Below, in pieces: positions 1-13,521 of a DNA stretch of 64,000 bases. The notes beneath the pieces are model-generated. The model saw only the letters and a list, made by a program, of their open reading frames with translations, ran no database searches and had not been told where the DNA came from. The stretch is from positions 104,369,738 to 104,433,737 of the forward strand of contig CM073593.1 in the NCBI GenBank assembly GCA_037074705.1, in the 5' to 3' direction. This stretch comes from Zhengitettix transpicula (Eukaryota > Arthropoda > Insecta > Orthoptera > Tetrigidae). Numbering within the stretch: position 1 is the first letter of the stretch; the number at the start of each line of letters is the position of its first letter. The translations under genes were made by a program, and so were the position numbers.

Positions 1-2068
1 CAGTTAAATAGTATTTATTCATACACTGGCTTCTTAGAAAATAATGTTGATTCTTCTGCAGTAATAATTGAAATGATCTGTAATCTGAAATTGAATGTTC
101 CCATATATGATTTTGCTTTGAATTATAAAATGGGAATTTATGCAAGATAATTTGAGAAATCAAATGGTAGAGAATGCCTTTAATGAGCAGTTAACATTTC
201 ATTTATATTATCTGATTTTATTATTTGCTTTTTCCATACTTTTTTTTTTTACACAAAAACTGATTTGAATTACATTTCATGATGTGTTTCTTTTCAGTTC
301 TGAAAATGGTGTAGGCATAATTATTAAAACACTGTAAAGTTGGAATGTGATGCAACTAAAATACCTGCAAATTGTTTTTGACGATCATCAACTCTGTATT
401 CCCTATGTATTTGTTCAATAAACATACCATACGAATATAGGCATAAATCTAATGAAATAATTATCAGTAAGACCAATGATTAAAATTATATGAAAGGATG
501 ATCCAAACCCAATTATTTCTCTTAATTAGCTGTAATTGAATCATTACATTTATTTAAATTTATTGTAAGGAAAGAGAAAATACCTATAATAGGAAGATAT
601 TTTGCAACCATTTTTTTATAAACATGTAATCATAATATTTTTGAAAATAAATTGGTTGTCATCTTCCTTGCATAGGCGAAAAACTACTTTTTTATGAACG
701 TCTAATCTCAAATAAAATGAAAAAAGAGCTTTTACCTGTAGCTTAATGCATGTTGATTTGTCCATTATTTATTATGTATTTAAGTTTCCTGTAAGGAATT
801 TGAGCATTATGTCAAAATAATGATTTTAACTGAAATTTTTTTTCAAAGTAGTATTTTCATTTTTATTATTTTAAGCTGATAGAAAGTTAGATAGAAGATC
901 ACTTTCAAGGCTTTTTGTTTAAGATTACTTAAGTAATATTTCTTTTAACTCTCTCAATTTCTGTCAATTATTTATTCCGACCAATTCATTAGTTTCAACT
1001 GGATGAAATTAAGATTAGTAAAGGTTTTGGAAATTTTAGTTCAATATACTATTTGTACTATTAAGCATAATTATATTGCAAAACAAATGTTTTGGAATCT
1101 GAATTTGGTTTACTCAGTGAAAATATTATAATTAGATAAATAAGTAGCTAAATAACAGACAAAATTAATTGATAAAATGAATTCCACACAACACTTTTGC
1201 AATCCTTGTCACTTCTGTCAGGTGTTTAAAAAATACGAGCCACAAAATCAACACAACAAACCAAAGCATCAGGAATTGCAGAAATGTGTGGTATTTATTT
1301 TGTCACTTAATTGTCTTGTTAGTTGCTATTCATTTATCTAATTAATATACTTTAAACACAAAAAAATGTATATTTTACATTTTCTACCATGAAAATATTT
1401 GGCGTCAGTTGTTTTAAAAGTGAAAATTTTAACAGTATCTTTTTCAAAGTTCAAGAGTTTATCTCCATGAGAAATAATAAGAAAGTTTCTATTAAGTAAA
1501 TCAAGTTCCGTAATGGTATATTTCAATAAAAACTTTGAATTAATTTACAAATTGAAAAAGCTTCAATATATGCTATTAATTCATCTTTAATAATAATTAC
1601 ATTTTTGTGTGTTTTGTGGAGTTATTTGTTATGATTCTGTAGCTGACATTATAATTTCAATTCAACAAACATATTAAATATGTACAATTAGAACAAATAT
1701 CTTTATTTTCTATAGCTGAATCAATATGTCGTTAGTAATTATATTGATGAAGATACTAGCCGATTTAATTTAATTCAAGTTTAAGTATTCAATATACAAA
1801 GTGTAAATTTAAATATGAATGATTTAGTTCCAAATGTGAATTTTCAATAATTATCAAATAAAAAGATGAAATAAAATAACTTTTGTTGTAAGTATTCATT
1901 TTATTTGCTAGCCAGTTTTCGCAACAGTTTTTTTGGCATGCATTAAATAGTCTGGCAAGGAACAAATGCAAGTCTCTGAATTTGTCTTTCTTTAAAACCT
2001 ATGTTTTTAAATTAATGTAATATTAATGTTTACTACGTTACTAAAAGATGCACTTGTTATTCTTTTAG
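1..2068 (+). other. Intron of WDR26, upstream part
   Basis: AT-rich non-coding DNA ending in a TTCTTTTAG acceptor at 2068. No LisH-containing upstream exon was recognised here. The only structured item is an old repeat B relic at 1144-1226. Confidence 0.6.
1144..1226 (-). repeat. Old copy of repeat B (Penelope-type terminal repeat)
   Basis: Read on the - strand this has CACCTGAC, AACAAGGATTG, GTTGTGTGG and TTTTGTCTG in the order and spacing of the younger repeat B copies. The GAAAC block is degraded to CAAAAG, so the hammerhead-like core is not intact. Confidence 0.55.
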
Positions 2069-5000
2069 CCGTTCAGCAGACCTCTTAATGCAAGAATCAG
2101 GATGCAGGTTAGATCACCCTGCAGCTGCTAAGTTTCGACAGCATGTTATGGATGGAGACTGGAATAAGGTATGTGTAACCTCACTTTTTATAAGTGTACT
2201 GGTGAATTACAATTAATTTACATTAACAGATTGTTCTTAAACATTTTGTTTGATATATAACAGTTCTGCATTTTTATAATATTTTTGATTAGTTTGATGT
2301 ATTTGATGATGATCTCTATCTTATTCTCTTGCACCAAACCTCTTCATGTCACAGGACCTGTAACCACACCTTCAGTATGACTAATTTGTGTTGTTATATT
2401 TTACACCAACCTCTTCATTTGTATTTGTTGTGTACCTCCTCTTATGTACTATTATGCATTATTGCTGCTTTTTTTTTATTCTTCACTTCCACTGTTCTAT
2501 TACCATATTACCTACTTATACTTGCTTTTGTATATACTCCACTAACTATTCATATATTTACATGTGCCAAATTTCATTACTTTTTATCTATTTGGTCTAT
2601 ATATTTGGCCATTATAATTGTAGCCAAGAAGCAATTTCGTTTTACTTCAAATTTATTTATGTATTTTTATATAACAATATATTGTTTCAATTACTGTATT
2701 GATTTCAGGATGTTCTGTCATTGTGTTAGTTTTCAACTGTCAATCCATTTTAAAGTTTTATATAGACTCGTGCAAGGTTACAATGCTATCATAATAATTC
2801 ATCAATATCTGCTTAGAAACTTACACCATTTATAAATTTTAATTTCATTAATACTACACAACTTGACATAAATGTTATATATTATGCATCAAATTTATTT
2901 GGCTCACATTGATGCAAGAGTTTGATGTATTTCCAGTTTCTTGTTCACTGACTTTTGATTCTCACATTCATCTTCTTCACAGTTTTGAGATACACACAAT
3001 GTTTTATTTCTTTTCATTTCTCTGAATAGTTTATTTTTATTTAACTATTTATTGATAATTTTATATTTTTTCCATAATTATTTTTTTAGATTATAAAGGT
3101 TATTCAGGTTATGTGTCTCTAATTTGGCTGACGTTTTTCTATTTTTCTCAAATAAATTTCACCAAAGAACTTGTGTTCAGCGTGGCAGTTTCTATGCGGA
3201 TAGATACCTAATTCTCGCGAAAAGACAAAGATTTGGAAGATTTGCTGCTATCCAACATTTTTATGTTTCCTGTTTATCATGTGTGGAAAATTTTTGTTTT
3301 TAATCATTGTCTGTACAAAGGATCATGAAATTGACACCTTATTTTTCATTTATCACATTTACTAATATAACAGAATGGCAACAACTATATACTTTCTTGC
3401 CTAGTATTTATGGATTTTTATAATTTCCTTATTGTCTATCACGATTACATCTGTTGGGTTATTTCTCACAGTATTTTTAAATTTCAGGCCGACAATGACT
3501 TGATGGAATTGAAATCTTTATTAGAAGGAGCTTCTCAAAGCCTAGTGGTAAGTGTTTGAGTGTGTATATGTGTGTGTGTATATATAAACTCATTTGGTTA
3601 GGAAAGGGGGACAGAGTGTAGTTGACTTACCTTAAGTCGACAGGTGGTGTAGTCAGCAGGGACAAAATAAAGTTCTCAAATTTTTGGGGACTTGAACCCC
3701 TTTTTTCAGAATAGTAGGTCTGAACTGTCACAAATGAATCTGTGCATCGTTGGCATGCAGTTCAGACCTTCTGTCCTGACGAAGGGGGTTCAGGTCCTCA
3801 AAAATTTGAAACATATTTTTAGTTCTCGGCCCAACTGGACCCACTGTTGATTTCGGGTAAGTTGACTGTCTCACTTTTCTATCTACATGTGTTATTTAAT
3901 TTGACCTCATCACATTTTCCCTAAGTGTTGTTAACACATTTATATATGAAAGAGAGATAGCGACGGCAACTTACCTGAAATCAACAATCGGTCCAGTTGG
4001 GCTGAGGAGTGAAGTAATATAAACATTTGAGTTTATATTTCTTATCTTTGTAGATCACTGTAAAGGATATATAATTTTAATTTGTCATACCTAATCTTTA
4101 TTTGTACAGTATTGTTTGAGTATTCGTTATTTAAATAGTTGTTTTTAATAAATAGTAAATATTTCAAACATCATTAACATAACATCTTTGATAAGCTTTG
4201 TTTTTTGTGTTATAACTATTCTGTATTCCTAATCTGAAATATTAATTGTAGGAAATGAAATTTTTGCTTCTTGAGCAAAAATATCTTGAATTTCTTGAAG
4301 ATGGAAGGGTGCTTGAAGCCCTGCACGTTCTTCGAAATGAACTTACTCCTCTGCAACATAATACAGCTAGAGTCCACAAGCTCAGCAGGTTGTTCTTATT
4401 GCTTACTTGTATTTTGTTGTATAAGGGCAATCATAAGTTCCACTTCATATCTATACTTTGGTTACTCATACTTTTCATTTGGCAGTGCCCTAATAGTAAA
4501 AATTAGGATTATGCTAAACAGAGAAATTTATTTGTATCTGTGTTGAGTGTATGTTATTATGTACATGAGTACAATAAGCTGCTTATCTGTAGAATTTAGC
4601 TATATTTAATCATTTATATGTAATTAGTCATAATTTTTCTTCAGTGTAGTTAGTTAATTTGACTGACTTTTGTGATAAGTATTAATCATATCTATTATGT
4701 ATGTTAGTGTCACTAATTGGGGATATCATACTTTTTTTATGCACATATACAAATCCTGATTAATAATTTTGATGTTCATCAATTTCCATTGGTATTGCAT
4801 CTCTGAAACCTATGCAGTGATCTCTATTTGAACTATTTTGAATATTTTTTTAATGTAATTTCAGCTACATGATGTGCAGTGGCCGTGAAGACCTGCAACA
4901 ACGAGCTGAATGGGAAGGAAAAGGCATTAAATCTCGGACACAATTAATGGATAAATTGCAAAGCTTTTTGCCACCCTCAATCATGTTGCCGCCAAGAAGG

Positions 5001-8000
5001 TTTGCTTACTAAATACTGAAGTTCATTTCTTGTGAGCCATAAAAATGTTCAGAATATTTACTTTATCTTTAGAAAATAAGTAAAGAAACACAGTCAATTT
5101 TCACATTATATAACTGAATTAAAATAATTTATTATCATTTTAATAATTTTTTATTAATTGCTACTACACTGCAATACTGCATTTATGACCTTTCTATGGT
5201 TCAAAGGAGCATACAACATTTATGTTTTTATAATGAACAAATCATTGAATCTGATTTTGGCAGTTATTATTGTTCAAAAATTTATTCACAGACATATATT
5301 TAATTAGATTTTCTGTATGCAGCTGTATTAAAGTGCTCTTTCAACTTGAAAATTTCCTTTTATTCTATTGATTGCAATCATATTTACCTAGAATAAACAT
5401 ATATTTCAAAATATTCAGTGTCGTTATGTTTTGTACTTAAAGTGAAATATGCCAACTAAGTTTTAATCCATATTTGAATTTCAAGTGTTCCAAGCATTGA
5501 ATTTTAGATTAGTTTTTCTGTTTTATTGTGATTAATAACTTCGATCCTGCTAAAGAAATTAATTTTTAACCCAATTACTAATTAACATTGTAAGTAGTAA
5601 GTTAATTGCTTCCCATTGGAAGTATTCTAGGGTTTCCAGCCAGGTGGCATTGTAAAAACATGATGTTTTGTTGACCTGCACCTTCGACATCTTCCTTGTG
5701 ATGTGACGTTTGCAAGAGAAGTATCTGTATTTTATTCATTTGGGCCCACCACTGTGGCAGTTTGCTGATGGCTACTCTAGGGCCTGCTGGTGGTGAGAGG
5801 CAGTTTCCTCTCCACCATTTGGCCTTCCGTATGTGCATTGTCTTAGAGATCTTCTACTTGCATTTTTGAACTAGAGGGTCCCAGACACCACTAAATGTAA
5901 AATCCAGTGGCTAACAGTAAAAACTCTGTTCTTCAGAGAAATAAAAGGTTAAGAATCAGAGCTGGGGCTCATGATTCTGATTATGTCTTATTAAAAATTT
6001 ACTAAATTCAACTTATTTCAGAGAAGCTCTTAGCAAATGACTAACAAAATGTGGGTCTAAACAATGGAATACCCAAATGTCTCTACAACTTTCAAAACTT
6101 TATATTGTAACAATCAAAATGAAAACAGTTTTATTAAATTTATATCTTTTGTATATTGTAAATTTGGTATATCTTTAGTTATAAAAATATTAAATTTTAA
6201 CACAGATTACACACCCTGCTTTGTCAGGCTGTCGAACACCAGAAACATAGCTGTCCATATCATAATACCATGACAGAGGATGGATTAGGCAGTGTTTCCC
6301 TACTTGTTGATCATCACTGTACTAGGTATGTTCTTTAGCAGCATTAATTTAATTTAATCACAGTCATTTCTGCCAATAAAAGTAAATAGTTGTTTAGTTA
6401 TTTCTAATAATAAATTATAAATAACCCAAAACACAATAAAGTTTCAGGTTGAGTTTACTTTTATTGAGTATCTAATGTTTGACTGAGAATGCTAACTAAA
6501 ACTTGAAGAATGTCATACTTCAAAATATGTTGAACTTGGTTTTTGTTTGCTTTTCTGTGTTATTAGATATAAATTATTTCTTATAACAAACTGTGGAAGA
6601 ATATAAGCATAAGGTTGAAATGTAATCTATTGTTAATGTAGATTAGATTAAAAGTTTCTTGCTTAATCAGGTGGAAAGTATTTGTAAATTCCTTATTTCT
6701 TAAAGCTCTTATTTGTGTTACAGAGATCAGTTCCCTTGTGAAACAACACAAATATTAAATGACCACTGTGATGAAGTATGGTTTTGCCGTTTCTCACCAG
6801 ATGGTTTAAAACTTGCAACAGGGTCAAAAGACACGACGGTTGTGATTTGGGATGTTGATCCTGTAAGAAATTTACACTTTTGTTGGTTATGTTATTATTC
6901 TGGCTCACTTAGGGAGAAATAAATCAATTTTAAGATAGTTTATGTATTGTAAGTGCTTATCTCTCCCTTTCATCTTTTGTTTGTGATTTCAAGCCCAGGC
7001 TAAAGCACATGCACTTGAATTTATTTATATATAAATACAAAATTTGTCTTTGTAAAATTTATATAATGTAATCCAAACAGGGAGCTGATAAATGACTTGT
7101 CGGGAACTCCTGAGTAATTAAGCAATGCATTAGGTATCAGGACTCCTAACTTTCATTTCATTGTAAGAGCTTAACTAATTATAATAACAATTTTTCATTT
7201 AAAAATACAATTTAATTTTTAAATTACTCCTATCAGTTCAGTCGCAAGGCTCGTTCCTCACTCATTGAATATTGCTAGCTGAATTACACCCTCATTCATT
7301 CTCACTTAATTCTATACTACTTACCTAAGAAAACTGACTATAGCAGTTCCAGAATATGAATGTAACTATTTAGCCAAGATTTTGCTTAAATTAACATGTT
7401 CCTTGAATGGGAATGCTGGTCATTGTGAAATATAAGTTGTCAATATGCCAATAAATAGGGAATGGGAGGGCTTACACTTTTAGCTCTGCTGATATATGTG
7501 TGGTATTCTCTGGTGTATTTGGCTGGTTGCAGGTTTGTACTTGTTCATGTCTGGAACAGGGACCCTTGGCACCTGCTGACCCACCTGACTTTTCAAGACA
7601 TGTCTGACCTGGATCACTGCCGAAAGTTACTATCTCAAAAAATGTGCTTTCCCAGCCTACAAATTTTTTAAAAATATATATGTTACACACAGGCTAGTCA
7701 ACTGTTCTTTCAGTTCTAACAATAGTGGCCCTGAGTCCTCCCTGAACATACGCTGAATTCCTGTCTCAATTTGTAGTAATTGCCACAATGTCCGGCATGC
7801 TAACATTTCGTATAATAATATAAAAACCATGAGGGCTTTTACATGTACACTATAAGGTGAAATTGCCATGGTAAAAATTTATACAAACTATGAATGAATG
7901 GTAACATTTATTTTTACTGTAATTATAATATTGCTGCCTAGAAAATATTTTGTGTAGATTATATGATTCACTCTTAAATTTCTTATATAATTGCTGAAAG

Positions 8001-11000
8001 ATTGTTGTTTTCAAAGTTTCATGCACATTAGTTTTTATATATATTCAATTCAAAAATTTCAGCTGTAAAATAGGGTCTCTTAAATGTTATTGAATATGAG
8101 TTCAAATCAACATGTTATTTTTGTGAAGCCCTGTAGAAATTGTGAATGAACAATGTTTTTATTAATTTTGTTCAAACTAAATGAGCTTAATTATAACACT
8201 AAATTGCAGGAAACATTAACCTGTGTTCATCGAAAGACTCTGGAAGGTCATTCATATGGTGTAGCTTACATCTCTTGGAGTCCAGACAGTAGTCATTTAG
8301 TTGCATGTGGTCCTGAGGATTGTCCAGAATTGTGGTTATGGAATATAGAAACTGAAGAACTCAGGGTTAAAATGTCCCATTCCCCTGAAGATTCCTTAAC
8401 TTCCTGTTCATGGCACCGAGATGGCAAGAAGTTTGTTACAGGAGGAATCCGTGGACAGTTCTATCAATGTGTAAGTATTTAGTTTTAATATAATGAATTA
8501 GGCCAGTAGTAAATTTCACATTATTTGATTAGAAAATTCATAAAAAAAGATTTTGAACACACAATCATATTTAATTAACAACATTTACACCAGTTATACT
8601 TATGTATTTAAATGAGGCATTTCTATTTATTTTTAAATTAAGTATGCATTTGTATTAAAAGATAACGACTTACTGCACCTCTGCTACCACCAAATACCCT
8701 ACTAGTCATCGTACCTTTAAACTAACACCCCTCATGACTTGGTAAAACTTGAATGTTTATTGTCTTGCAGACCACCAAATACCTTCCCGACCACTTTTTG
8801 AATAAATGCTTTCCTAAATAGAAAATATCCTACAGACCTCCTCCAGAAACAAATGTTCCTTGACCAATATAAAAGACAGTCCAACCCAACTTTGAAAGTA
8901 TGTTGTAACATGTGGCATTTTAAGTACGATAATCACAAAATTTTAAAATTTCTTATAGGACCTTGAAGGCAATGTAGTGGATTCTTGGGAAGGTGTTCGG
9001 GTTAATTGCCTATGGTGCCGTACTGATGGAAAAACTGTTCTTGCTGCCGATACCCATCACAGAATAAGGGCTTATAATTTTGAAGAATTGACAGACTTTA
9101 ATATGTAAGTGTGAAAGTACAATTTTTTATTATTGGAATACAACACTTAGTTATTATATATATATATATATTTGGGAGTACCTTGTGTCTTCAGAAAGCT
9201 ATGATACTACTTTTAAACAGTTGAGTACTTCATCCAGCATGTACCATAGTATATCTTTCTCAAAAGCCATGCAATTGTTTTCTTTTCGTGTCCTTTGTAA
9301 TATTTTCTTTCTTTTGATCAATGTTATTATATACCATATTTATGCCAATATAGGCACCACTGCCTTTTGTTTTTCAAGCTTAAGTGTGAGGGATGCGATA
9401 TGCTCATTCACAGGAGTAATCAAAATAAATTGAAATGCTTAGTCTTTAGAAGCAATATCTAACAGTTGCTATTTATTGTCTTCAGCAGTTTTTGGGACAA
9501 ACTTGTTTTCTTGTAAATTGCCACATTATTCTGCTGCATAAAAATGGCATCTTACCAGTAAATGTCTTTGACTTGAGATGCTGGAGTGTTGTTTTTCCTG
9601 GCCACTTCTTTTGCTTTTATATGCAACATATCATGAATAACTGCATCGTATAACAGGAAATTTTCCTATTTGTGGCCCATGAAACAATTGAGCACCTTTA
9701 TTATGACCTAAAATAAACAGCCTATTTTATTTCCATCTTATAAAACATCTATCAATGCTAAATTTCCTCTTCCACAATTTATTCTGCAAAGAGCATTACA
9801 CTGAGTTTGAAAGCCACAGTGTAATTCTCTTACACTTTCTCAGTATCTCATATCTGACTGTATCTACTGCACGGCTGATGATCATGTCATAACAAACTAT
9901 CATAATAACCACACACCGATGTATATAAATCACGAGTCTGCAACAGGATGAAATCGGAAGAGTTATGTGTTACTGTTAATCCTTTCTTGGGAAAATCTAA
10001 AATTAGACAAAAATTTGGGAGTTAAGGTAAAGCGATGTTTATGAATCTTTTGCACATTAAAAATCTGAGAGGTGCTTTAATTAAAGATGTGCCTATTTGC
10101 CTACATTTACCTTAATATTTCAATTTCTAATGAGTACTCCTAAATTTTATGAATGAATACACAACTATTAGATTGAAAATAATTGAATACATACTGCTAA
10201 TGACGAAAAAATCTCCAATAAACGGCTTTTTACTGTTTAGCAACTTCTTCAGTTTCCTTTCTGAATTTTCATTACTGCTTTTCATTTCAATTTTCTTCTA
10301 TTTATTGATGTAATTCCCTTAAACATTTAACCATTTTTATTTTTTCTGCAGACCTCATTAATTTGTACTTTTATTAATGTTTATTTTGTTTATAGAGTAC
10401 ATATTTTATATTTCTTCACCAAACATTTTATATTTTGTAGCGTTCAAGAAGATCATCCAGTAATGGCATTTTCAGTCAATGCTGCTGATCGACTTGCACT
10501 CCTGAATGTTGCAACACAAGGAGTGCATCTATGGGATCTACAAGATCGTTGCCTTGTTCGCAAGTTTCAGGGCGTTACTCAGGGACACTTTACGATTCAT
10601 AGCTGCTTTGGAGGAGTTAACCAAGATTTTGTTGCCAGTGGAAGTGAAGGTATTTTAAGTTGGAAAAAACTTAATTTATTAGTTTAATCTAATTTTCCTT
10701 CTCACAACTGCAACATTTATTTTCTTACATTTTTTGTATAGTTATTATATTCACTCTATCATTACTATTTATAATAATCTATATTTTATTTATAAAATTG
10801 ATTATATAAAAATATACAGTGAAACAAATAGAAAAAGTAAAATAACTTATCTGCATTGGAAAAATTTTAAATGCATCATTATTTGAGCCTGACCCAGTTC
10901 ATTCATTTATTCTTTATTCAATCCTAGTTCATCACAGAATATTTATTTAAATAGATATTATATTTTATATTAAATGTTTTGTTTTACTATGCAACATGGC

Positions 11001-12267
11001 AAGCAACTCTCAATTTAAAATAAATTGTCTCTCTTTCATGTTTGTTTTCATTAATTGATTTTACCATGTCAAATATATATTTGAATAGGAAAGAGAGAGC
11101 AAACTTACCTGAAATCAACAGTTGGTCCAACTGGGCTGCACAGAAAATAACATTTCAAAATTTTGAGAAAAGAAGGTCTGAACAGTGTGCTGGACTAGCA
11201 TGAATTATTTATATACATATGGTAAAATTAATTAATTAATTATAATTTTATGGAAGGAAAGACAGGCAGGTGATGGCTTATCTGAAAATGAAGCTTGGCA
11301 TTGCCACTTAGACAAGGAAGTTCTTTAAATTTTTCAAGGCAATAGTTTCCTTCTTCAGAAAAAGAAGTTGCAGGCCCGCAGTACAGACCTAGTTTTCTGA
11401 AGATTGAAAATTTGAAATTTTATTACCTCCCGAAGAAAGAGGCTAACACCTCTTTAAATTATCTTAATTACTTTTATGATGTTGGGTAGTAGCACGAATT
11501 TGTTCCTGGCTGACAAAACTTCAGACCTACTATCCTGAAGAAGGGCTCCGGCCCTCGAAAATTTGAAACTTTATTTCTGCCCAGTCTGACTGAACCAACT
11601 GTCGGCTACCATATATGTGTATATATATATGTTCTTATATATTTACAGATAACAAAGTTTACGTGTGGCACATCAAACGAGAGTTACCAATCGCCACATT
11701 AACTGGACATACACGCACAGTAAATTGTGTCACATGGAACCCTGTGTATCACCAGATGCTGGCATCTGTGTCTGATGACTGTACTATTAGAATATGGGGT
11801 CCAGCAAACAAACATCGAACTCAAACTATTAAGCCTGGTAATTATTGCTTCCAATATAGTTGACTTTTTTTTGCATTTTTTCAGTAATGATAAAAAAGCA
11901 ACAATAATTTAGAAAAAAATTTCTTGAGCCTCTAACCAAGTGAAAAGGTGTATGTGCAATGTTTCAATGACGTTGACATCGAAACATTGCACATTCATCT
12001 TTTCACTTGGTTAGAAGCCTGAGAAGATTTTATTCATTCTTTACACCGAGAACAATAGATTTATTTTTTCCCTGTATTTGTAAACATATTTAATTATAGA
12101 TTTGTAGCTTTGTTATTTTATAAATGAAAATGTAACATACCAAAATGTCCAAAAACAGTGAATTTGGAAAAATAAATAGCCAAAAAACAGACAGAAGTTA
12201 TCAAATAAATGCCACACTATGTTTCTGCAATCCTTATTGCTTTCATCATAACCCTTTACATGAACTA

Positions 12268-12330
<63 letters not shown>

Positions 12331-13521
12331 ATATATGATATTAGTAAGAATGTGACATTGCCAAAAATAATTGCAATATTGGTATGGAAAGGAAAGAGAG
12401 AGAGGTTGTGGCTTACCTGAAAGTGATGTGTGGTGTTGCCATAAGGAACTGAATGTTGTTCTTCAAATTTTTGGAGGCTCTCAGCCTCCTTCAGGAAGGA
12501 GTGTTACACCATAATTTTTGGAGAAATTTTCGGAAAAGTCTCCGAAAATTTGAAGAACAACCTTCAGCTCCTTATGGCAACACCATACTTTACTTTCAGG
12601 TAAGCCACAACCTATCTCTCTTTACTTTCCATACCAATATTGCAATTATATATATATATATATATAAATTACACACACCGATTGTTCTTCAAGCTCTTTC
12701 ATTGGCATTAATCTGGCAAAAAGCTTGTGTAACCTGCTGTTACTATGTGCAGTGCGCTCCCTCTGTGGTGAGGGCAGTATTTCAAAAGTTCAGGTTCTTT
12801 TTAAACACACCTCATGTGTACTATTCACGGGAAAAGGTATGTATTGATAAGGGATAGACCTTTTAAATAAAGATGCAGGCATGACCATCTATTGATGTAT
12901 GCACTCATTGAAACTGTTTACTGTATAATGATAATTGATTGTACGATTTTGTAATGTGTTAAAATATACAAAAATCACTTTCAATACTATTTCTTTATTT
13001 TTATTCAGACGTCATAAACAATAATTCATATGCATACATGACAAAGATACACCTAACAACTACAGCAGAGATCCTTCTCCCACTGTCAATATCTATCTCT
13101 GCCCAAGAAACACTCAAACATGGACATCAAACGTGGATATCATTACAACTGGAAATTCATATGTGATATTTGGTTTTGTTCTGTATAGTGTTGCTATCTT
13201 ATATATCAAGTTACTTAAATAACTATTGTATTGTTTCTATTTCTTAATTTATTTTCATAAAATCTTGTTTGCAGACATGTATGTAAATCACGGAAACTAG
13301 TTGAAATTAATTTGTGTAGTTTTGGTATACTATTGACCACAAACATTTTAAAATCCAGTCAAAATTTCAGGATCAGTCATTCTGGATTAAAATTAATTTA
13401 TTTTAGGTACATGAAATTCTTAAAAATAAAGTAATGTATTTATTCTTTGGTTGCAGGTTTTGGTGGAGACGCCACTTCTTCATCATCGAACGGTAACATC
13501 TGGCACAGCTTGGGTTCATAG
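2069..13521 (+). CDS. WDR26: WDR26 orthologue, CTLH E3 ligase WD40 subunit (5' end outside window)
   Basis: Eleven coding exons join in phase: 2069-2168, 3488-3547, 4252-4388, 4865-4999, 6206-6325, 6724-6862, 8210-8470, 8959-9104, 10441-10649, 11649-11837, 13457-13521. All introns are GT..AG. They give about 520 codons and stop at TAG 13519-13521. The first exon starts inside the LisH motif ([16 protein letters not shown]). A CTLH region follows ([22 protein letters not shown]), then a linker, then a WD40 propeller from FPCETTQIL with [57 protein letters not shown] and [10 protein letters not shown]. Order and near-identity match animal WDR26 (yeast Gid7), a scaffold of the GID/CTLH ubiquitin ligase with RanBP9/10, MAEA and RMND5; that role is family knowledge. 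The protein ends with a short serine-rich tail. Human WDR26 has 661 residues, so roughly the first 140 are missing here. No break or frameshift was seen. Confidence 0.95.
2169..3487 (+). other. WDR26 intron
   Basis: AT-rich intron. A 168-codon open frame at 2329-2835 is hydrophobic, compositionally intronic and overlaps another open frame, so I do not treat it as a gene. Confidence 0.7.
3601..3885. repeat. Foldback (inverted pair) of repeat family C in a WDR26 intron
   Basis: Two arms face each other. Each contains CAGACCT, a CTGANNAAGGGG block, AAAATTTGA, a CAACTGGACC-like block and a terminal GGTAAG(T). The - strand arm covers about 3601-3745 and the + arm about 3765-3885. CTGACGA at 3778 followed by a G-rich/C-rich stem resembles a degraded hammerhead core. 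Confidence 0.6.
3945..4010 (-). repeat. Single arm of repeat family C
   Basis: GAAAGAGAGA, CAACTTACCTGAAATCAACA and CGGTCCAGTTGGGC match the outer part of the 3601-3885 and 11088-11615 copies in antisense orientation. Confidence 0.5.
5605..5900. other. GC-richer unidentified segment in WDR26 intron
   Basis: This stretch is clearly richer in G and C than the flanking intron and is open on the - strand for 78 codons. The translation matches nothing I recognise. It may be an old inserted repeat. Confidence 0.3.
6863..8209 (+). other. WDR26 intron
   Basis: Mostly AT-rich. The part at 7460-7660 is more balanced in composition and open on both strands, with no recognisable domain. Nothing else is supported. 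Confidence 0.6.
9105..10440 (+). other. WDR26 intron
   Basis: AT-rich intron with no recognised repeat family or coding exon. A short (TA)n tract lies near 9155-9170. Confidence 0.65.
11088..11615. repeat. Repeat family C cluster in WDR26 intron
   Basis: An antisense arm at 11088-11200 (AACTTACCTGAAATCAACAG, GGTCCAACTGGGC) is followed by further pieces. The + oriented copy is at 11510-11615. It contains CAGACCTACTATC, CTGAAGA at 11530, a GGGC/GCCC stem, CGAAAATTTGAAAC and CCAACTGTCGGC. The CTGAAGA..GAAA order is hammerhead-like. Confidence 0.6.
11932..12014. repeat. 83-bp near-perfect palindrome in WDR26 intron
   Basis: CTAACCAAGTGAAAAG at the left is mirrored by CTTTTCACTTGGTTAG at the right. 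The arms are about 38 bp around a short centre, and both contain AAACATTGCACAT or its complement. In RNA it would form a long hairpin. Confidence 0.75.
12172..12255 (-). repeat. Old copy of repeat B
   Basis: ATAGCCAAAAAACAGACAGA, ATGCCACAC, TTTCTGCAATCCTT and TTTCATCA follow the antisense order of repeat B with many substitutions. Confidence 0.55.
12272..12334. repeat. (AT)n/(GT)n microsatellite
   Basis: A long TA-dinucleotide run passes into TG repeats and back to TA within the last WDR26 intron. Confidence 0.95.
12369..12647. repeat. 279-bp foldback related to repeat family C
   Basis: AATTGCAATATTGGTATGG at the left is matched by its complement at the right end. The arms also share GAGAGAGGTTGTGGCTTACC / GGTAAGCCACAACC, TGGTGTTGCCATAAGGA and TTCTTCAAATTTT. 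Arm length is over 100 bp, and the whole unit would form a hairpin in the pre-mRNA. Confidence 0.75.

Noticed and set aside
2329..2835. 168-codon open frame on +
   Set aside because: It lies inside a WDR26 intron, is rich in hydrophobic residues from T-rich DNA, and has no domain.
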